NCBI RefSeq assembly: GCF_900166965.1 | Contig: NZ_FUZI01000001.1 | Coordinates: 744,001 to 808,000, forward strand | Direction: 5' to 3' | Length of the DNA stretch: 64,000 bases | Origin: Photobacterium piscicola | GTDB taxonomy: Bacteria; Pseudomonadota; Gammaproteobacteria; Enterobacterales; Vibrionaceae | In this document: in pieces, positions 1 to 8,993 of the stretch | Position numbering within the stretch: position 1 is the first letter of the stretch | Layout: every line of letters starts with the position of its first letter | Notes under the pieces: model-generated | The model's input: the letters and a program-made list of their open reading frames with translations, nothing else | What the model was told of the DNA's origin: nothing | Databases searched by the model: none | Position numbers and translations under genes: made by a program

Positions 1-455
1 TAGTTTGGTTTGCAGTATTAATGGGAATGGCAAGCCAACTAAAAAAACTCGGTTTTACCGCTTGGGTGGGTCACGGCGTTTCTGATTTAATCAGTCAATA
101 TATGGGCCATGCTAGTTCCACACTGATTTTAATTGTCATGATGATTTTCTATCTTGTAACCGCCTACTTTTTTGCCTCAGGAACAGCAAAAGTTGTTGCT
201 TTAGGTCCGGTGATTATTGGTTCTTTAATGGCTTTAGGTGTTAGCCCTTTAATCTCAATTTTAGCCGTAGCAGGAATTACAAATATAGGCTGTAACCTTA
301 CAACCTATAGTCATGCACGTAATCCATTATTAATGGGTTATCAATACCATAACGATAAACAGTGGATGAAAATTGGTTTAATTATCTCTGGCGGCGGTGC
401 CGTAATATTTATGACTTCAGGTATTATTTGGTGGTCGATTTTAGGCCTTATGTAA
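1..455 (+). CDS. C-terminal part of a DASS-family anion:Na+ symporter
   Basis: Partial gene entering from the left edge; the first complete codon is at position 3 and the true start lies outside. The roughly 150 visible residues form three to four hydrophobic helices and end in a Trp-rich tail (IIWWSILGLM). The stretch TNIGCNLTTYSHARNPLLMG resembles the conserved region before the last helix of CitT/TtdT-type carriers (NLMGCLTHYGTGPAP in CitT), so this is probably an inner-membrane di- or tricarboxylate transporter of the divalent anion:Na+ symporter family. Substrate cannot be told from this fragment. It converges on the next gene, with a terminator hairpin between them. Confidence 0.75.
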   Translation, partial: VWFAVLMGMASQLKKLGFTAWVGHGVSDLISQYMGHASSTLILIVMMIFYLVTAYFFASGTAKVVALGPVIIGSLMALGVSPLISILAVAGITNIGCNLTTYSHARNPLLMGYQYHNDKQWMKIGLIISGGGAVIFMTSGIIWWSILGLM

Positions 456-499
456 GCCATTAATACCATCATCTCAGCACACAAATAGCACTAATAAAA

Positions 500-529
500 A
501 GCCCATACCATGGTAAATCAGTATGGGCT
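500..529 (-). terminator. Rho-independent terminator
   Basis: Stem AGCCCATAC / GTATGGGCT with a 12-nt loop. Read on the minus strand it is followed by TTTTTATT, so it mainly serves the MetF-like gene ending at 552; it may also stop the converging transporter transcript. Confidence 0.8.
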
Positions 530-551
530 AACTTTCCTGTCTTCGCTATGA

Positions 552-1574
552 CTAAATCAATGCAATTGATGCACTCGCTTTAGCTTGTAATGTTCGAAAC
601 TCATGTTTAGCTAAATGACTGTCCATTGATGCTCGAAGTAATTTATACAATAAAATAGACCCATCAATTTCTTCTTTACGATTGGTTAAACTTTCAATAT
701 TGAGCCCCAATGGTAAATCATATTCAACCACTGCATCTAAAATTTGATTAAGGCTATTGCAGCACATTTTAATCGATTCATGTAATGGATTTGTCGCATT
801 TAGAATACGTAAACTGGTTGCCTCAGGCACACTCACACCTAACCATTCAATAAACTCTAGTGTCTTAGCACTACCACATGGTGAAAACGTTAATAAAATA
901 CGCTGAGGTTTAATACCATCTTGCTTACATTCAATCGCATAACGAGTCAAAATATCAATCGTTGCCTGAGTGTCATAAATAGCTTGAGAGATAAAGAAAT
1001 TACACCCTTGCTGGTATTTTTCAATTAATCGGGCATGTTCATTGCCTTTCTTAGCATGACGTTCAGCAATCATAATGCCACCAGTAAAAAAGTTATTCTG
1101 ATGTTCTGCCAATGCTTGATACGCTGTCGATAACGGCAACGATACTTCATTTTTTGCTGATGGACTTCCAACTAACACAATGTCACGTACTTGATATTCA
1201 TGCCACGCTTCATTCAGCCATTCATCAAATGCTTCTGTTTCCGATTGCACCACACTTTTATAAGTAATTACCGGACACCCAGTTTTCTTATTAAGTAACG
1301 ATGAATAATAACGAGGATCATGAGTCGATTTGAATGGGAATGGGCGTGGTTTTTTTGTCCGCGAAACTTCATCTTGAATGTCATACACAATCAAACCATC
1401 AATCGCGAGATCTTTAATACGATTCACTAATCGATCTGCAATGCCTTCAACTTCATCTAAAGGCGTATTTGTTTTTGGCGGCGTTGTACCAATAAAATAA
1501 ACACCGCGTGTAATATCGTTATAACGCACACGAAGTTCAGATTCTGCATTTGTCGCTGACGCTTGATTTACCAT
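552..1574 (-). CDS. Methylenetetrahydrofolate reductase (MetF)-like protein
   Basis: 340 residues, longer than E. coli MetF (about 296). The signature is QGCNFFISQAIYD near residue 190, which corresponds to the MetF segment ending in (S/T)QFFFD, and an early strand GLIVYDIQDE, both as in the MetF TIM barrel. MetF reduces 5,10-methylene-THF to 5-methyl-THF with FAD and NADH. Here the FFFD block is altered to AIYD and there is no neighbouring methionine gene, so it may be a paralogue with another role rather than the housekeeping enzyme. The ATG is preceded by GGAAGTG at a somewhat long distance. Family assignment is firm, function less so. Confidence 0.75.
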   Translation of the reverse strand: MVNQASATNAESELRVRYNDITRGVYFIGTTPPKTNTPLDEVEGIADRLVNRIKDLAIDGLIVYDIQDEVSRTKKPRPFPFKSTHDPRYYSSLLNKKTGCPVITYKSVVQSETEAFDEWLNEAWHEYQVRDIVLVGSPSAKNEVSLPLSTAYQALAEHQNNFFTGGIMIAERHAKKGNEHARLIEKYQQGCNFFISQAIYDTQATIDILTRYAIECKQDGIKPQRILLTFSPCGSAKTLEFIEWLGVSVPEATSLRILNATNPLHESIKMCCNSLNQILDAVVEYDLPLGLNIESLTNRKEEIDGSILLYKLLRASMDSHLAKHEFRTLQAKASASIALI

Positions 1575-1835
1575 TAATAATCACTTCCATGTTTTGTCAT
1601 CGGCCCTAAATGTAGCCATAAATCATTAAACCGATGATGACAAATATTTCCTAACTATAGCGCTATTATGTTGCGCTATCGTTAACATCCTTGTATTAAA
1701 ACTATTATAACTTCCAGAAAGATACTAATTATTTAAATGCATAAATTAGTTTCTTTTTCAAACACCTTGTTTCCTTTGTACCTAATCACTCTCTATAAAT
1801 CAAAATATATCCGTTTTATTTTCAATCATATAAAA

Positions 1836-2150
1836 TCACATGCAGGTCTGATCTATCCATGATAAGTAATCAACGGAACCTTTTGTTATCGGTAGTTGGA
1901 TAATTTCAGGCGTTTCATAAAGGTGGTGTTTTACTATGATAGCTTGCACCTGCTCAAACAGATTCTTTTTAGTCTTAATGATTATTTGCTGCTCTTGATC
2001 ACAGTTAATCTTCTGTTTCCAATGGTAATAACTTTTAATCGGCATAACTTGAATACATGCCGCGAGGCGCTGTTCAAGTAGAGCATTAATGATTGTTTGA
2101 CCATTTTCATCATCTGAAAATGTAGTAACAATGACGCAATAATTTGTCAT
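1836..2150 (-). CDS. cutA: Divalent cation tolerance protein CutA
   Basis: 104 residues, the normal size for CutA, a trimeric ferredoxin-like-fold cytoplasmic protein linked to copper tolerance. Visible family marks are the N-terminal strand YCVIVTTFSD, LLEQRLAACIQVMPIKSYYHWK (the LAAC segment holds the conserved Cys), IIIKTKKNLFEQV and the C-terminal YLSWIDQ. AAGGA lies 7 nt before the ATG. The gene stands alone, with no metal regulator beside it. Confidence 0.93.
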   Translation of the reverse strand: MTNYCVIVTTFSDDENGQTIINALLEQRLAACIQVMPIKSYYHWKQKINCDQEQQIIIKTKKNLFEQVQAIIVKHHLYETPEIIQLPITKGSVDYLSWIDQTCM

Positions 2151-2451
2151 TTTTTGTTCCTTCTAAAAACTCATGTATTAAATTAATAATCAAATATTAG
2201 TGATAAATGTTATCAGAGCGATTCATAGCCATCGTTTTTAGCCAAAATTGTTGATGGCAATTAATGGCAGCGATATATCTAAATAGAGAAAGAGGCATAT
2301 ATCTCCATAAAAATGCAATTTTGAGCAAAAATAGTTGCTGGATAGCGATCCAGTTATCAAAAATATAATGTATACTAGCGGCAACTCAATACCTATTCAT
2401 CGTAAACACTACGATTTAGTGTATTGCGAGTGTTAATACAAAGGTAATGAA
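2151..2451. other. Intergenic region between cutA and yibL
   Basis: About 300 AT-rich bases between divergent genes, so it should hold both promoters. TATAAT (2364-2369) and TATACT (2371-2376) are possible -10 boxes for yibL, but I see no good -35 at standard spacing. The transcribed leader of yibL would be about 70 nt. No ORF or RNA family recognised. Confidence 0.35.
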
Positions 2452-2808
2452 ATGAATTTAAACCAAGAGCTTCAAAATCTTAACAATCGTATGGACAAGT
2501 GCCAGCGTAAACTTGCTGCTGCTATTCAACGTGATGATAAAGTTATCATCAAGCAGTTTAAAGATGAGCTTCTTAGCCTTAACAAAAAAGCGCAAAACGT
2601 TAAACACCGTAAGTCAACAGAAGTAAGTGGCAAAAGTAAAGATGTAAAATCTCTTGCTTTTAATCGCGTGTTAACAAAAGCAGAACAAGCAGACATGGGT
2701 AAACTGAAAAAATCAGTAAAAGACCTTGTTGTTGTTCACCCAATGACGGCACTTGGTCGTAGCATGGGTATTAAAGCTGTTACAGGTTACGCACCAAAAG
2801 CATTCTAA
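2452..2808 (+). CDS. yibL: YibL family ribosome-associated protein
   Basis: 118 residues, close to E. coli YibL. The C-terminal half carries the family block ITK/LTKAEQADMGKLKKSV followed by VVVHPMTALGR and ends in KAF; the N-terminal half is a lysine-rich coiled coil (residues about 1-45). YibL copurifies with ribosomes in E. coli but its exact job is not known. AAGG sits 7 nt before the ATG. Single-gene unit with its own terminator. Confidence 0.93.
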   Translation: MNLNQELQNLNNRMDKCQRKLAAAIQRDDKVIIKQFKDELLSLNKKAQNVKHRKSTEVSGKSKDVKSLAFNRVLTKAEQADMGKLKKSVKDLVVVHPMTALGRSMGIKAVTGYAPKAF

Positions 2809-2854
2809 TATCTGTTTACAAGGTAACTTATAAACAAATATTGCCGAAAGGCAT

Positions 2855-2885
2855 AAAAAAGATCGTCATATGACGATCTTTTTTT
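2855..2885 (+). terminator. Terminator of yibL
   Basis: Fully palindromic hairpin, six A then GATCGTCA / TGACGATC then T run. It lies 46 nt after the yibL stop and would also work on the other strand. Confidence 0.88.
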
Positions 2886-2977
2886 ATGTCAAAAATACAG
2901 TCATACCTCAATATTAGTGCTCATTCATCCACAAACTGAGGTAGAATATATTCCTTCATCGTTATTTGGACTTTCCA

Positions 2978-3085
2978 ATGGAAAAATTAATGCCTTATAT
3001 GGCAAAATTCGCATTTGGCCTATCAATGATCATGTTTGTTGTTGGTGGCGTTTTAGCATTAGTTGCACTATATAACCACTTTTGA
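2978..3085 (+). CDS. Possible 35-residue single-span membrane protein
   Basis: ATG at 2978, stop TGA at 3083-3085. The product starts MEKLMPYMAKFAFGLSM, has one strong hydrophobic segment (FGLSMIMFVVGGVLALVAL) and ends YNHF. It fills the gap between yibL and the converging dehydrogenase gene without overlapping either. Shine-Dalgarno match is weak (TTTGGA). Hydrophobic small proteins of this type are common in Vibrionaceae, but I do not recognise this one; it could also be chance. Confidence 0.4.
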   Translation: MEKLMPYMAKFAFGLSMIMFVVGGVLALVALYNHF

Positions 3086-3096
3086 GTAGACTTTGA

Positions 3097-3855
3097 TTAC
3101 AATCGTAATCCACCGTCAATCTCAAGTACCCTGCCGGTGAAATAATCATTTTCTATAATAAATCTCACCGAATGGGCGATTTCTGTTGGCTCACCAATAC
3201 GTGCTAATGGAACCATCGCCAACATACGTTCAATCATGTCATCGTTAATTTGTGCAGCCATTGGCGTATCAATCAGACCCGGTGCAATTGCAGCAACTCG
3301 AATACCATATTGTCCGAGCTCTCGCGCCCAACCGACAGCCATTGTCGTTACTGCCGCTTTTGATGCAGCATAGTTTGTCTGGCCAATATTGCCAGCACGA
3401 GCCGCACTAGAGATATTAATGATAACGCCTTTGGTTTCATTTTCAATCATCCACTTAGCCGCTTCTCTGCCGCATAAAAAAGTGCCTGTAACGTTAACAT
3501 TCATTACAGTTTGAAATTGATCCAATGACATTTTACTAATGCCGGTCTGGTCTTTCTGCACCAACAAACCATCATCCAAGATACCAGCATTATTAATTAG
3601 AATATCAATATGCTCAAAATCTTCCATAATATGAGTAAAGGCTTCTTCTACCTGATCTTCACTTGTCACATCCGCTTCATAAATTCGCGCCATGCTATTA
3701 AGCATATGACATTGATCTTGTGTTTGTCTTAACCCTACTGTATTCACATCAATTAAAGCGAGCTGTGCTCCCATCTGTGCAAGCGTTACAGCCATCATTT
3801 GCCCAAGCCCTTGACCTGCGCCAGTTATGACAATAACACTATTCTCAATGTCCAC
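3097..3855 (-). CDS. Short-chain dehydrogenase/reductase (FabG-like)
   Basis: 252 residues, classical SDR. Seen: cofactor motif TGAGQGLG (residues 11-18), structural NNAG, catalytic Ser in INISSAARAG and YAASK (Tyr and Lys), then the substrate-loop PGLIDTPM. The Asp after the second strand (LIDVN) suggests NAD(H) preference. Start is GTG with AGGAG 9 nt upstream. It follows a 3-hydroxyisobutyryl-CoA hydrolase-like gene on the same strand (106-nt gap), which suggests a 3-hydroxyacyl-CoA or branched-chain acyl substrate; a FabG-type 3-oxoacyl reductase role is the alternative. Confidence 0.88.
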   Translation of the reverse strand: MDIENSVIVITGAGQGLGQMMAVTLAQMGAQLALIDVNTVGLRQTQDQCHMLNSMARIYEADVTSEDQVEEAFTHIMEDFEHIDILINNAGILDDGLLVQKDQTGISKMSLDQFQTVMNVNVTGTFLCGREAAKWMIENETKGVIINISSAARAGNIGQTNYAASKAAVTTMAVGWARELGQYGIRVAAIAPGLIDTPMAAQINDDMIERMLAMVPLARIGEPTEIAHSVRFIIENDYFTGRVLEIDGGLRL

Positions 3856-3961
3856 GTTAATTCGCTCCTAAACCTGTTTATACATATATCAAAAAACACT
3901 GATTAACATTAACAATTCGAAAAAATAGAGAAAGCACAACACTGTTTCATTATTCGAATAA

Positions 3962-5161
3962 TCACATTAAATCAGTTAATGGATTTGCTTGTTGCTGCCA
4001 TAACGGCATAAATAAACTATCAACTAAGCGTATGTCTACTGTTGAAATAGTCTTATATAACCACTGAGGCTGAGCGTCTTTATCAATAAGTCGCGCTCTT
4101 ACACCTTCTTTAAACTCTCCCACTAATCCACATCGAACAGACAGAGATAATTCCATCTTAAAGCATTCAGCTAAGCTTGCTTGTTGGTATTGTTGCATTT
4201 GCTGAAAACAGATGTGAGCTGATAATGGGCTTCCATTGGCAAGGGTTTGTTTTGCTTTTTCAAGCCAACATCCCAACCCGTCAATAGCATTAATTTGTTG
4301 GTAAACAATCTCAAGCGTTGGTGCCACACATGCTGCTTGAATTTGTGGAAAATAAGGAATCATTTGGCTTGGTGGACGCTGACGTTCAGAATCTATCGCA
4401 ATCTCAGTTAATATCTCTGTTACAACCGCTGAAATTTGATTTTCTACTACATTTTGCCACGGATAATGCTTCAACTGTTTAATCAAACACTCGCGATCTT
4501 TATCAACGATAAGGTGATCAGCCATTGCTAAATCAAGCGCATCACTGGCATTAACATCAGACCCTGTTAGACCTAAAAATAGTCCTATTCCGGCAGGAAG
4601 CTGATTTAAAAACCATGTTGCACCCACATCTGGATATAAACCAATATTCATTTCAGGCATTGCTAACGACGCTGACGGTGTAACAACGCGATGACTAGCA
4701 CCAATAAAGAGTCCCAATCCGCCGCCCATCACTAAGCCATTTCCCCAAGCAATAATCGGCTTCGGGTAACTATGAATCAAATAATCACAACTATATTCAA
4801 CGGTAAAATAATCAATCAAAAACGGCTTTGCTAAATAGCTATTATCATTGTTAGCACGATGAATGTAATCATCAACTGTTGGCGTCGTCACTTGCTCTAC
4901 AGCAGTCAAAGCAGGATCATTTTCAATCGCATAATAAAGCGCTCGAATATCAGCGCCAGAACAAAATGCTTTTTCTCCAACCGCTTGAATCATCACACTC
5001 ACAATTTTTTCATCATGTTGCCAATGCAATAGTTGTTGTTGAATCGTTCTAAGCATTGTCAGTGTTAGTGCATTTAATGATGACGCATTATTCAGTTCTA
5101 GCACACCAATTGCATGACCACTGCCACATCGAATTTCAAATATATTTACCGTTCCAGTCAT
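3962..5161 (-). CDS. Enoyl-CoA hydratase/isomerase, 3-hydroxyisobutyryl-CoA hydrolase type
   Basis: 399 residues from the preferred ATG at 5161, which has AGAGG 7 nt upstream; an in-frame ATG at 5185 lacks a ribosome site. Crotonase fold with the oxyanion-hole segment GEKAFCSGADIRALY and GLVMGGGLGL, and with PEMNIGLYPDVG, the mark of the HIBYL-CoA hydrolase subgroup (valine catabolism). The length (about 400) also fits that subgroup rather than ordinary 260-residue hydratases. Likely cytoplasmic thioesterase working with the SDR gene downstream. Many bacterial members remain unassigned, so the substrate is inference. Confidence 0.85.
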   Translation of the reverse strand: MTGTVNIFEIRCGSGHAIGVLELNNASSLNALTLTMLRTIQQQLLHWQHDEKIVSVMIQAVGEKAFCSGADIRALYYAIENDPALTAVEQVTTPTVDDYIHRANNDNSYLAKPFLIDYFTVEYSCDYLIHSYPKPIIAWGNGLVMGGGLGLFIGASHRVVTPSASLAMPEMNIGLYPDVGATWFLNQLPAGIGLFLGLTGSDVNASDALDLAMADHLIVDKDRECLIKQLKHYPWQNVVENQISAVVTEILTEIAIDSERQRPPSQMIPYFPQIQAACVAPTLEIVYQQINAIDGLGCWLEKAKQTLANGSPLSAHICFQQMQQYQQASLAECFKMELSLSVRCGLVGEFKEGVRARLIDKDAQPQWLYKTISTVDIRLVDSLFMPLWQQQANPLTDLM

Positions 5162-5313
5162 CCTTAAACCTCTTTTAAAATCCATTCAATTAGCAATAAT
5201 ATGCTATTTATAGCCTCTCACTGAATGATAGTTAAGAAATAGTGTTGAAAACAGAGTTTTCAATTTTATTACAGCGTATACTAATGTAAGGCAACTATCC
5301 CATAACCATATGA

Positions 5314-5595
5314 TTAACAATTATAATCTTTAGATTTCCTAACTTCAGCTTCACATTCAGTGACAGCATCCCATAATAACTTTTCGCGTATGTGCTGCCG
5401 CTCTAAATTAGCATTAATACCATCAATAACATTTTGATCCATTGGACCTAAATAATGATCAGTTGTATCCGTAATAATGACGCGAAGTTCTTCCATTGTT
5501 GGTAAACGATTATTCGATTCTTCAAAGTCGTCAAAGATGTCATTCACTTTCCCTGACACCTCTTGTTTGATTCTTTTAAATTCTGAACTATCCAT
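5314..5595 (-). CDS. Hypothetical 93-residue acidic protein
   Basis: Not recognised. Soluble, acidic and predicted mostly helical (DSSEFKRIKQEVSGKVNDIF, then an Asp/Glu-rich turn). The ATG at 5595 has a very good GGAGG 5 nt upstream; an in-frame GTG two codons earlier would overlap that site, so I prefer the ATG. Ends in a lone Cys. Single gene, no operon partner. Real by its ribosome site and codon pattern. Confidence 0.65.
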   Translation of the reverse strand: MDSSEFKRIKQEVSGKVNDIFDDFEESNNRLPTMEELRVIITDTTDHYLGPMDQNVIDGINANLERQHIREKLLWDAVTECEAEVRKSKDYNC

Positions 5596-5790
5596 ATACA
5601 CCTCCAGAAAAACAACAATAATAATAGTAATAAACGATCGATTAAAAGCAATTGCTGGATCGCATTTATTGTATTAATCTATCAAAAACAAACAATAAAC
5701 ATACACTGTTAATCATATCACTTAACAAAATAACCATAGGATATTACTCTACACTATATGTATTTAGACCTATTTTCTTAATCAGTATAG

Positions 5791-5828
5791 TTGTCGTATG
5801 CGAGATAAAAATGAAATTTATACGACAA
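5791..5828. promoter_or_regulatory. Inverted repeat upstream of the exported-protein gene
   Basis: Perfect 9-bp inverted repeat TTGTCGTAT / ATACGACAA with a 20-nt spacer, ending 22 nt before the TTG start at 5851 and just before its AAGGA. It could be an operator or a leader hairpin; no T run follows, so it is not a terminator. Confidence 0.45.
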
Positions 5829-5850
5829 AAAATAAGGATATGACACTCAG

Positions 5851-6978
5851 TTGAAGACTCTAAATCACACTATTCGGTTTTATCTCTCGTTACCATTGTC
5901 ATTGTGTGTGTTCTATACAGCGACAGCTAATGCAGCCCCTCTCGCTCAAAATTCCTTAGACAAGAATCAGACAGAAACCAGTGTATTACCGCAGACAACA
6001 ACACCAAGTAACGACACTAACGACGACAATACACCGTATAAAATGAAGCAATGGATTGATAGCTCTCAACAATCAATGACCGATTCAGTACACACCGTCG
6101 GAGAATATATAGATCAAAGTCTAACTAAAGATGAGAATGAAGCCGAACTGACCAATCGCAGTTATCTTCGTATTCGTCAGCGGGCGATATATTCATACCG
6201 AGGTAAATTAGAAAATGATTTCAAGGTTTACTTTAAACTCGATTTACCGCACGTTAAGCGTGATTGGAAATTAATCTTGGATTCAGAGCCCAGTGATTAT
6301 GACAGCCTAGAAAGTAAACAACGGGGTATCGCCTCTGGCAGTAAAACCCAAAATGGAGACACTGTTGGTGGCTTTAGACTTCAAGATGCACAATTTGGTA
6401 ACTGGAGCTCTGATTTTGATATTGGTATTAAGCTCAAATTCCCTATCGATCCTTTTGTAAAAGCTCGCCTGACTCGAGTGGATAATGTCAGTAAAAACTG
6501 GACAACTCAACTTGAACAAGAGGTGTTTTATTACCATTCAAAAGGTTTTGGATCTCTCACTCAATTAAGCGGATTTTATGCACTAACTTCCGACCACAAA
6601 AATATTTTTAGAACCACAACCAGTGCACAATATTTACAAGAAGATGATAAATGGGAATTGGTACAACAATTTAATGTTTATCAGCGAGCAACAGAAAGGG
6701 ATTTATTTGAGTATTCAATGGGAATAAGTGCAGATACCGATGAAATGAAAGAAATCACTAACTATTGGGTATCGGCTGAATGGAAACGACGTGTGTATAA
6801 GCACTGGCTTTATCTCGCGGCACGACCACAACTTGAATTTCCGCGAGATTATAATTACCACGCTAACTTAGGTATTATGATTGAACTTGAAATGTTCTTT
6901 TCTAAAAACCGAAAAATTGATGAATTAGGGCGTTATATTCCAAAACCTGTTAAACAACGTAACCTCACTGAACAATAA
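5851..6978 (+). CDS. Exported beta-rich protein, probably outer-membrane associated
   Basis: 375 residues from a TTG start with AAGGA 12 nt upstream; a stop codon lies 5 codons before it in frame, so no longer version exists. Signal peptide about residues 1-28 (hydrophobic core then TANA). A polar linker follows, then about 270 residues of alternating short strands rich in Tyr, Phe and Trp (for example SYLRIRQRAIYSYRGKLEND, and EFPRDYNYHANLGIMIELEM), typical of outer-membrane or periplasmic beta proteins. No named family recognised. Ends in a charged tail rather than the aromatic residue of classical porins. Confidence 0.75.
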   Translation: MKTLNHTIRFYLSLPLSLCVFYTATANAAPLAQNSLDKNQTETSVLPQTTTPSNDTNDDNTPYKMKQWIDSSQQSMTDSVHTVGEYIDQSLTKDENEAELTNRSYLRIRQRAIYSYRGKLENDFKVYFKLDLPHVKRDWKLILDSEPSDYDSLESKQRGIASGSKTQNGDTVGGFRLQDAQFGNWSSDFDIGIKLKFPIDPFVKARLTRVDNVSKNWTTQLEQEVFYYHSKGFGSLTQLSGFYALTSDHKNIFRTTTSAQYLQEDDKWELVQQFNVYQRATERDLFEYSMGISADTDEMKEITNYWVSAEWKRRVYKHWLYLAARPQLEFPRDYNYHANLGIMIELEMFFSKNRKIDELGRYIPKPVKQRNLTEQ

Positions 6979-6983
6979 GAAAA

Positions 6984-7026
6984 AACACCGTTAAGCGATA
7001 GAATAATCCTCATGCTTAACGGTGTT
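6984..7026 (-). terminator. Terminator between converging genes
   Basis: Stem AACACCGTTAAGC / GCTTAACGGTGTT (13 bp) with a 17-nt loop. The T tail (TTTTTCTTATT) is on the minus strand, so it ends the lipoprotein gene at 7045; the hairpin may serve the plus-strand gene too. Confidence 0.82.
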
Positions 7027-7044
7027 AATTACGATCTATTTTTA

Positions 7045-7392
7045 TTATTTTTTCTGATGTGAGATAGGCATTGTATCGTTGATAATTACAGGGCCTAAAC
7101 CAATCACACAACGTTGATAACCTTTTTTCCAGCCTTCGATATACTTCATTTTTTCAACACCCTTAAGATCATCAAGGATTGTCTTTGATGGCTGCCATTG
7201 ATTCTTAAGCGCATCTTTACATCCATCATTATAGCCATGTTGAATAAATTGCTGGTTCAGTGTAAGAGGCTTGGCTGTTTGCGTAGCGGTTTCTTTTACT
7301 GCCGTCGTTGCAGAAGATGTAGATGTTAACGCTGACGAGCTACATCCAGACAAAAGTGCAAACATACCAACTATCGCCCATGAATAACGCAT
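7045..7392 (-). CDS. Small lipoprotein of unknown function
   Basis: 115 residues. Signal peptide with lipobox LLSGC (Cys at residue 17), then a Ser/Thr/Ala-rich linker and a compact C-terminal part with FIQHGYNDGCKDAL and GWKKGYQRCVIG, two Gly-Tyr/Cys turns that look like a short repeated helical motif. AAGG lies 7 nt before the ATG. No pathway clue from neighbours. Localised to the envelope by the lipobox; function unknown. Confidence 0.78.
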   Translation of the reverse strand: MRYSWAIVGMFALLSGCSSSALTSTSSATTAVKETATQTAKPLTLNQQFIQHGYNDGCKDALKNQWQPSKTILDDLKGVEKMKYIEGWKKGYQRCVIGLGPVIINDTMPISHQKK

Positions 7393-7674
7393 ATCTTTAC
7401 CTTACAAATCAAAGTTAGCTATTTGGGCTCATCATACTCCAATATCCTTTAATGGAATATTAATCTTATTGTATTCTGCTTAATAGGTCTTTTAGTACAC
7501 GATTGGCTGATTATTTTTTAAACATATTTTTAATGTGCTTAGTTCCCATAAAACCTACCCTATTCATTGTTTGATAAGAATATTAATAATAGAAAGTCAT
7601 ATTAAAAAATAATAGATAGAATAAAGGCTAGAACAAACTAGCCCATTTAAATGATAGGTATTCTATTTAATCAA

Positions 7675-8859
7675 TTAGCTATTTTTTATTAATAATAAAG
7701 GTAATATGGTATTATTAGCTTTAATTTCATTACATATTTCATTAATGTTTTTCATGAAATCTTTATTATGACTACGAATACGATGATAGGTTTGAAAAAC
7801 TAATATAACATCATCATCATTAAGCTCTCGCATTGAAGAGATTGCAGATAATACCCCTCGAATAATAAAAAAACCCACAATCAAGTCGCTATAAATTTTT
7901 TGCATATCTTTAGCAGGAAAATCATTTTGATAAAAAACATAAATAATATAATTTATCCAAATATGTGTATTTTCTTTAAAATAATTAGTGTAATTATTGT
8001 TAAATCCATATTGTAAAATCTTTTTTTGTTTATCACTATCGCCATTTGCAAGGGATAATGATTCTATTAGTTGCTTATGGATACTATCAAATCGTTCATA
8101 AGCGATAATTAAGTTTCTTTTTGACTCAAGATCAATACGAAAGTTAAATATTTTAATTAATAATCCAGCTTGAATATCAGATGAAGTTTGTTGATTATCA
8201 TATAGTTGATTAAAATTATTATTATTAATTTCCTCACAGCAAAGTAATAAACGTTTCTGAAGTTCATCTGGTTGATTAGTATAAGGAGCAATTAAACGCA
8301 ATGTCATACCAATATAAGATAAACGTTGTTCTAAGCTAGAATTATTTATAAATAAAATATCAACAATAAAATGTTGGACAGTATTATACCAAACAGGACG
8401 AGAATAATTATTAGCTTTAAAGATATCATCAGGATAATTTTCTTGATGAAATTCCATTGCTGCCGGATTTAATAAAATCTGTCTGGCTGCCTCTGGGCAT
8501 GACAACGATAAATTATGTTCTTTTTTATGCCCACGAATTGTTGATATTCGTGGGTAAGATTGGCAAGTATTGGACAAACGCTTATGCCCATGTACCTTAT
8601 GAACCTCACATAAACCATTATTTTCTCTAAAAGGACAAACACCATTATTATCTAATTCTATTTTAGCATAATAAGGTGATTCTCCTTTAGTTCGAAGAAT
8701 TACTTTAGCAGCCTTATTTTTTAGCTCACTTTTCTGTGTCATAAACTGATATGTTGATTTATCAATCGAAATATCCCAACTATGACAGCAATGGTCTTCA
8801 CACTTATCCGCGATACATGAAAAATTTTTTATATACTCTGGTGTTATTATCATTTTCAT
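7675..8859 (-). CDS. fliB: FliB-family lysine-N-methylase, solitary copy
   Basis: 394 residues, the family's usual length (about 400). The N-terminus has the FliB cysteine pattern: FSCIADKCEDHCCHSWDI, then GVCPF, GLCEVH and LSNTCQSYPR, with a further Cys in SLSCPEAA. FliB of Salmonella methylates lysines of flagellin; its cysteines are thought to hold a metal or Fe-S cluster. Here no flagellin or flagellar gene is nearby, and the gene is distinctly AT-rich and uses many AAT/ATT codons, so it may target flagellin in trans or another surface protein. ATG codons at 8859 and 8853 are both possible; ribosome sites are weak. Confidence 0.82.
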   Translation of the reverse strand: MKMIITPEYIKNFSCIADKCEDHCCHSWDISIDKSTYQFMTQKSELKNKAAKVILRTKGESPYYAKIELDNNGVCPFRENNGLCEVHKVHGHKRLSNTCQSYPRISTIRGHKKEHNLSLSCPEAARQILLNPAAMEFHQENYPDDIFKANNYSRPVWYNTVQHFIVDILFINNSSLEQRLSYIGMTLRLIAPYTNQPDELQKRLLLCCEEINNNNFNQLYDNQQTSSDIQAGLLIKIFNFRIDLESKRNLIIAYERFDSIHKQLIESLSLANGDSDKQKKILQYGFNNNYTNYFKENTHIWINYIIYVFYQNDFPAKDMQKIYSDLIVGFFIIRGVLSAISSMRELNDDDVILVFQTYHRIRSHNKDFMKNINEICNEIKANNTILPLLLIKNS

Positions 8860-8993
8860 AAACGTGCAATTCTTATACTATTGGTTAAATTATCAAAACA
8901 ATAGTATAAGTAATTATTTGCGATGCAATTAAAAGAAGCTAACGATGTTATGTTTTTCACATATTCATTACTCATTCTAAAAATACAACCGTA

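Noticed and set aside
1896..2081. 61-codon plus-strand frame opposite cutA
   Set aside because: Lies wholly inside a clear cutA gene, no ribosome site, composition typical of an antisense frame.
5652..5843. 63-codon plus-strand frame before the exported-protein gene
   Set aside because: AT-rich hydrophobic frame with no ribosome site that overlaps the inverted repeat; reads like intergenic DNA.
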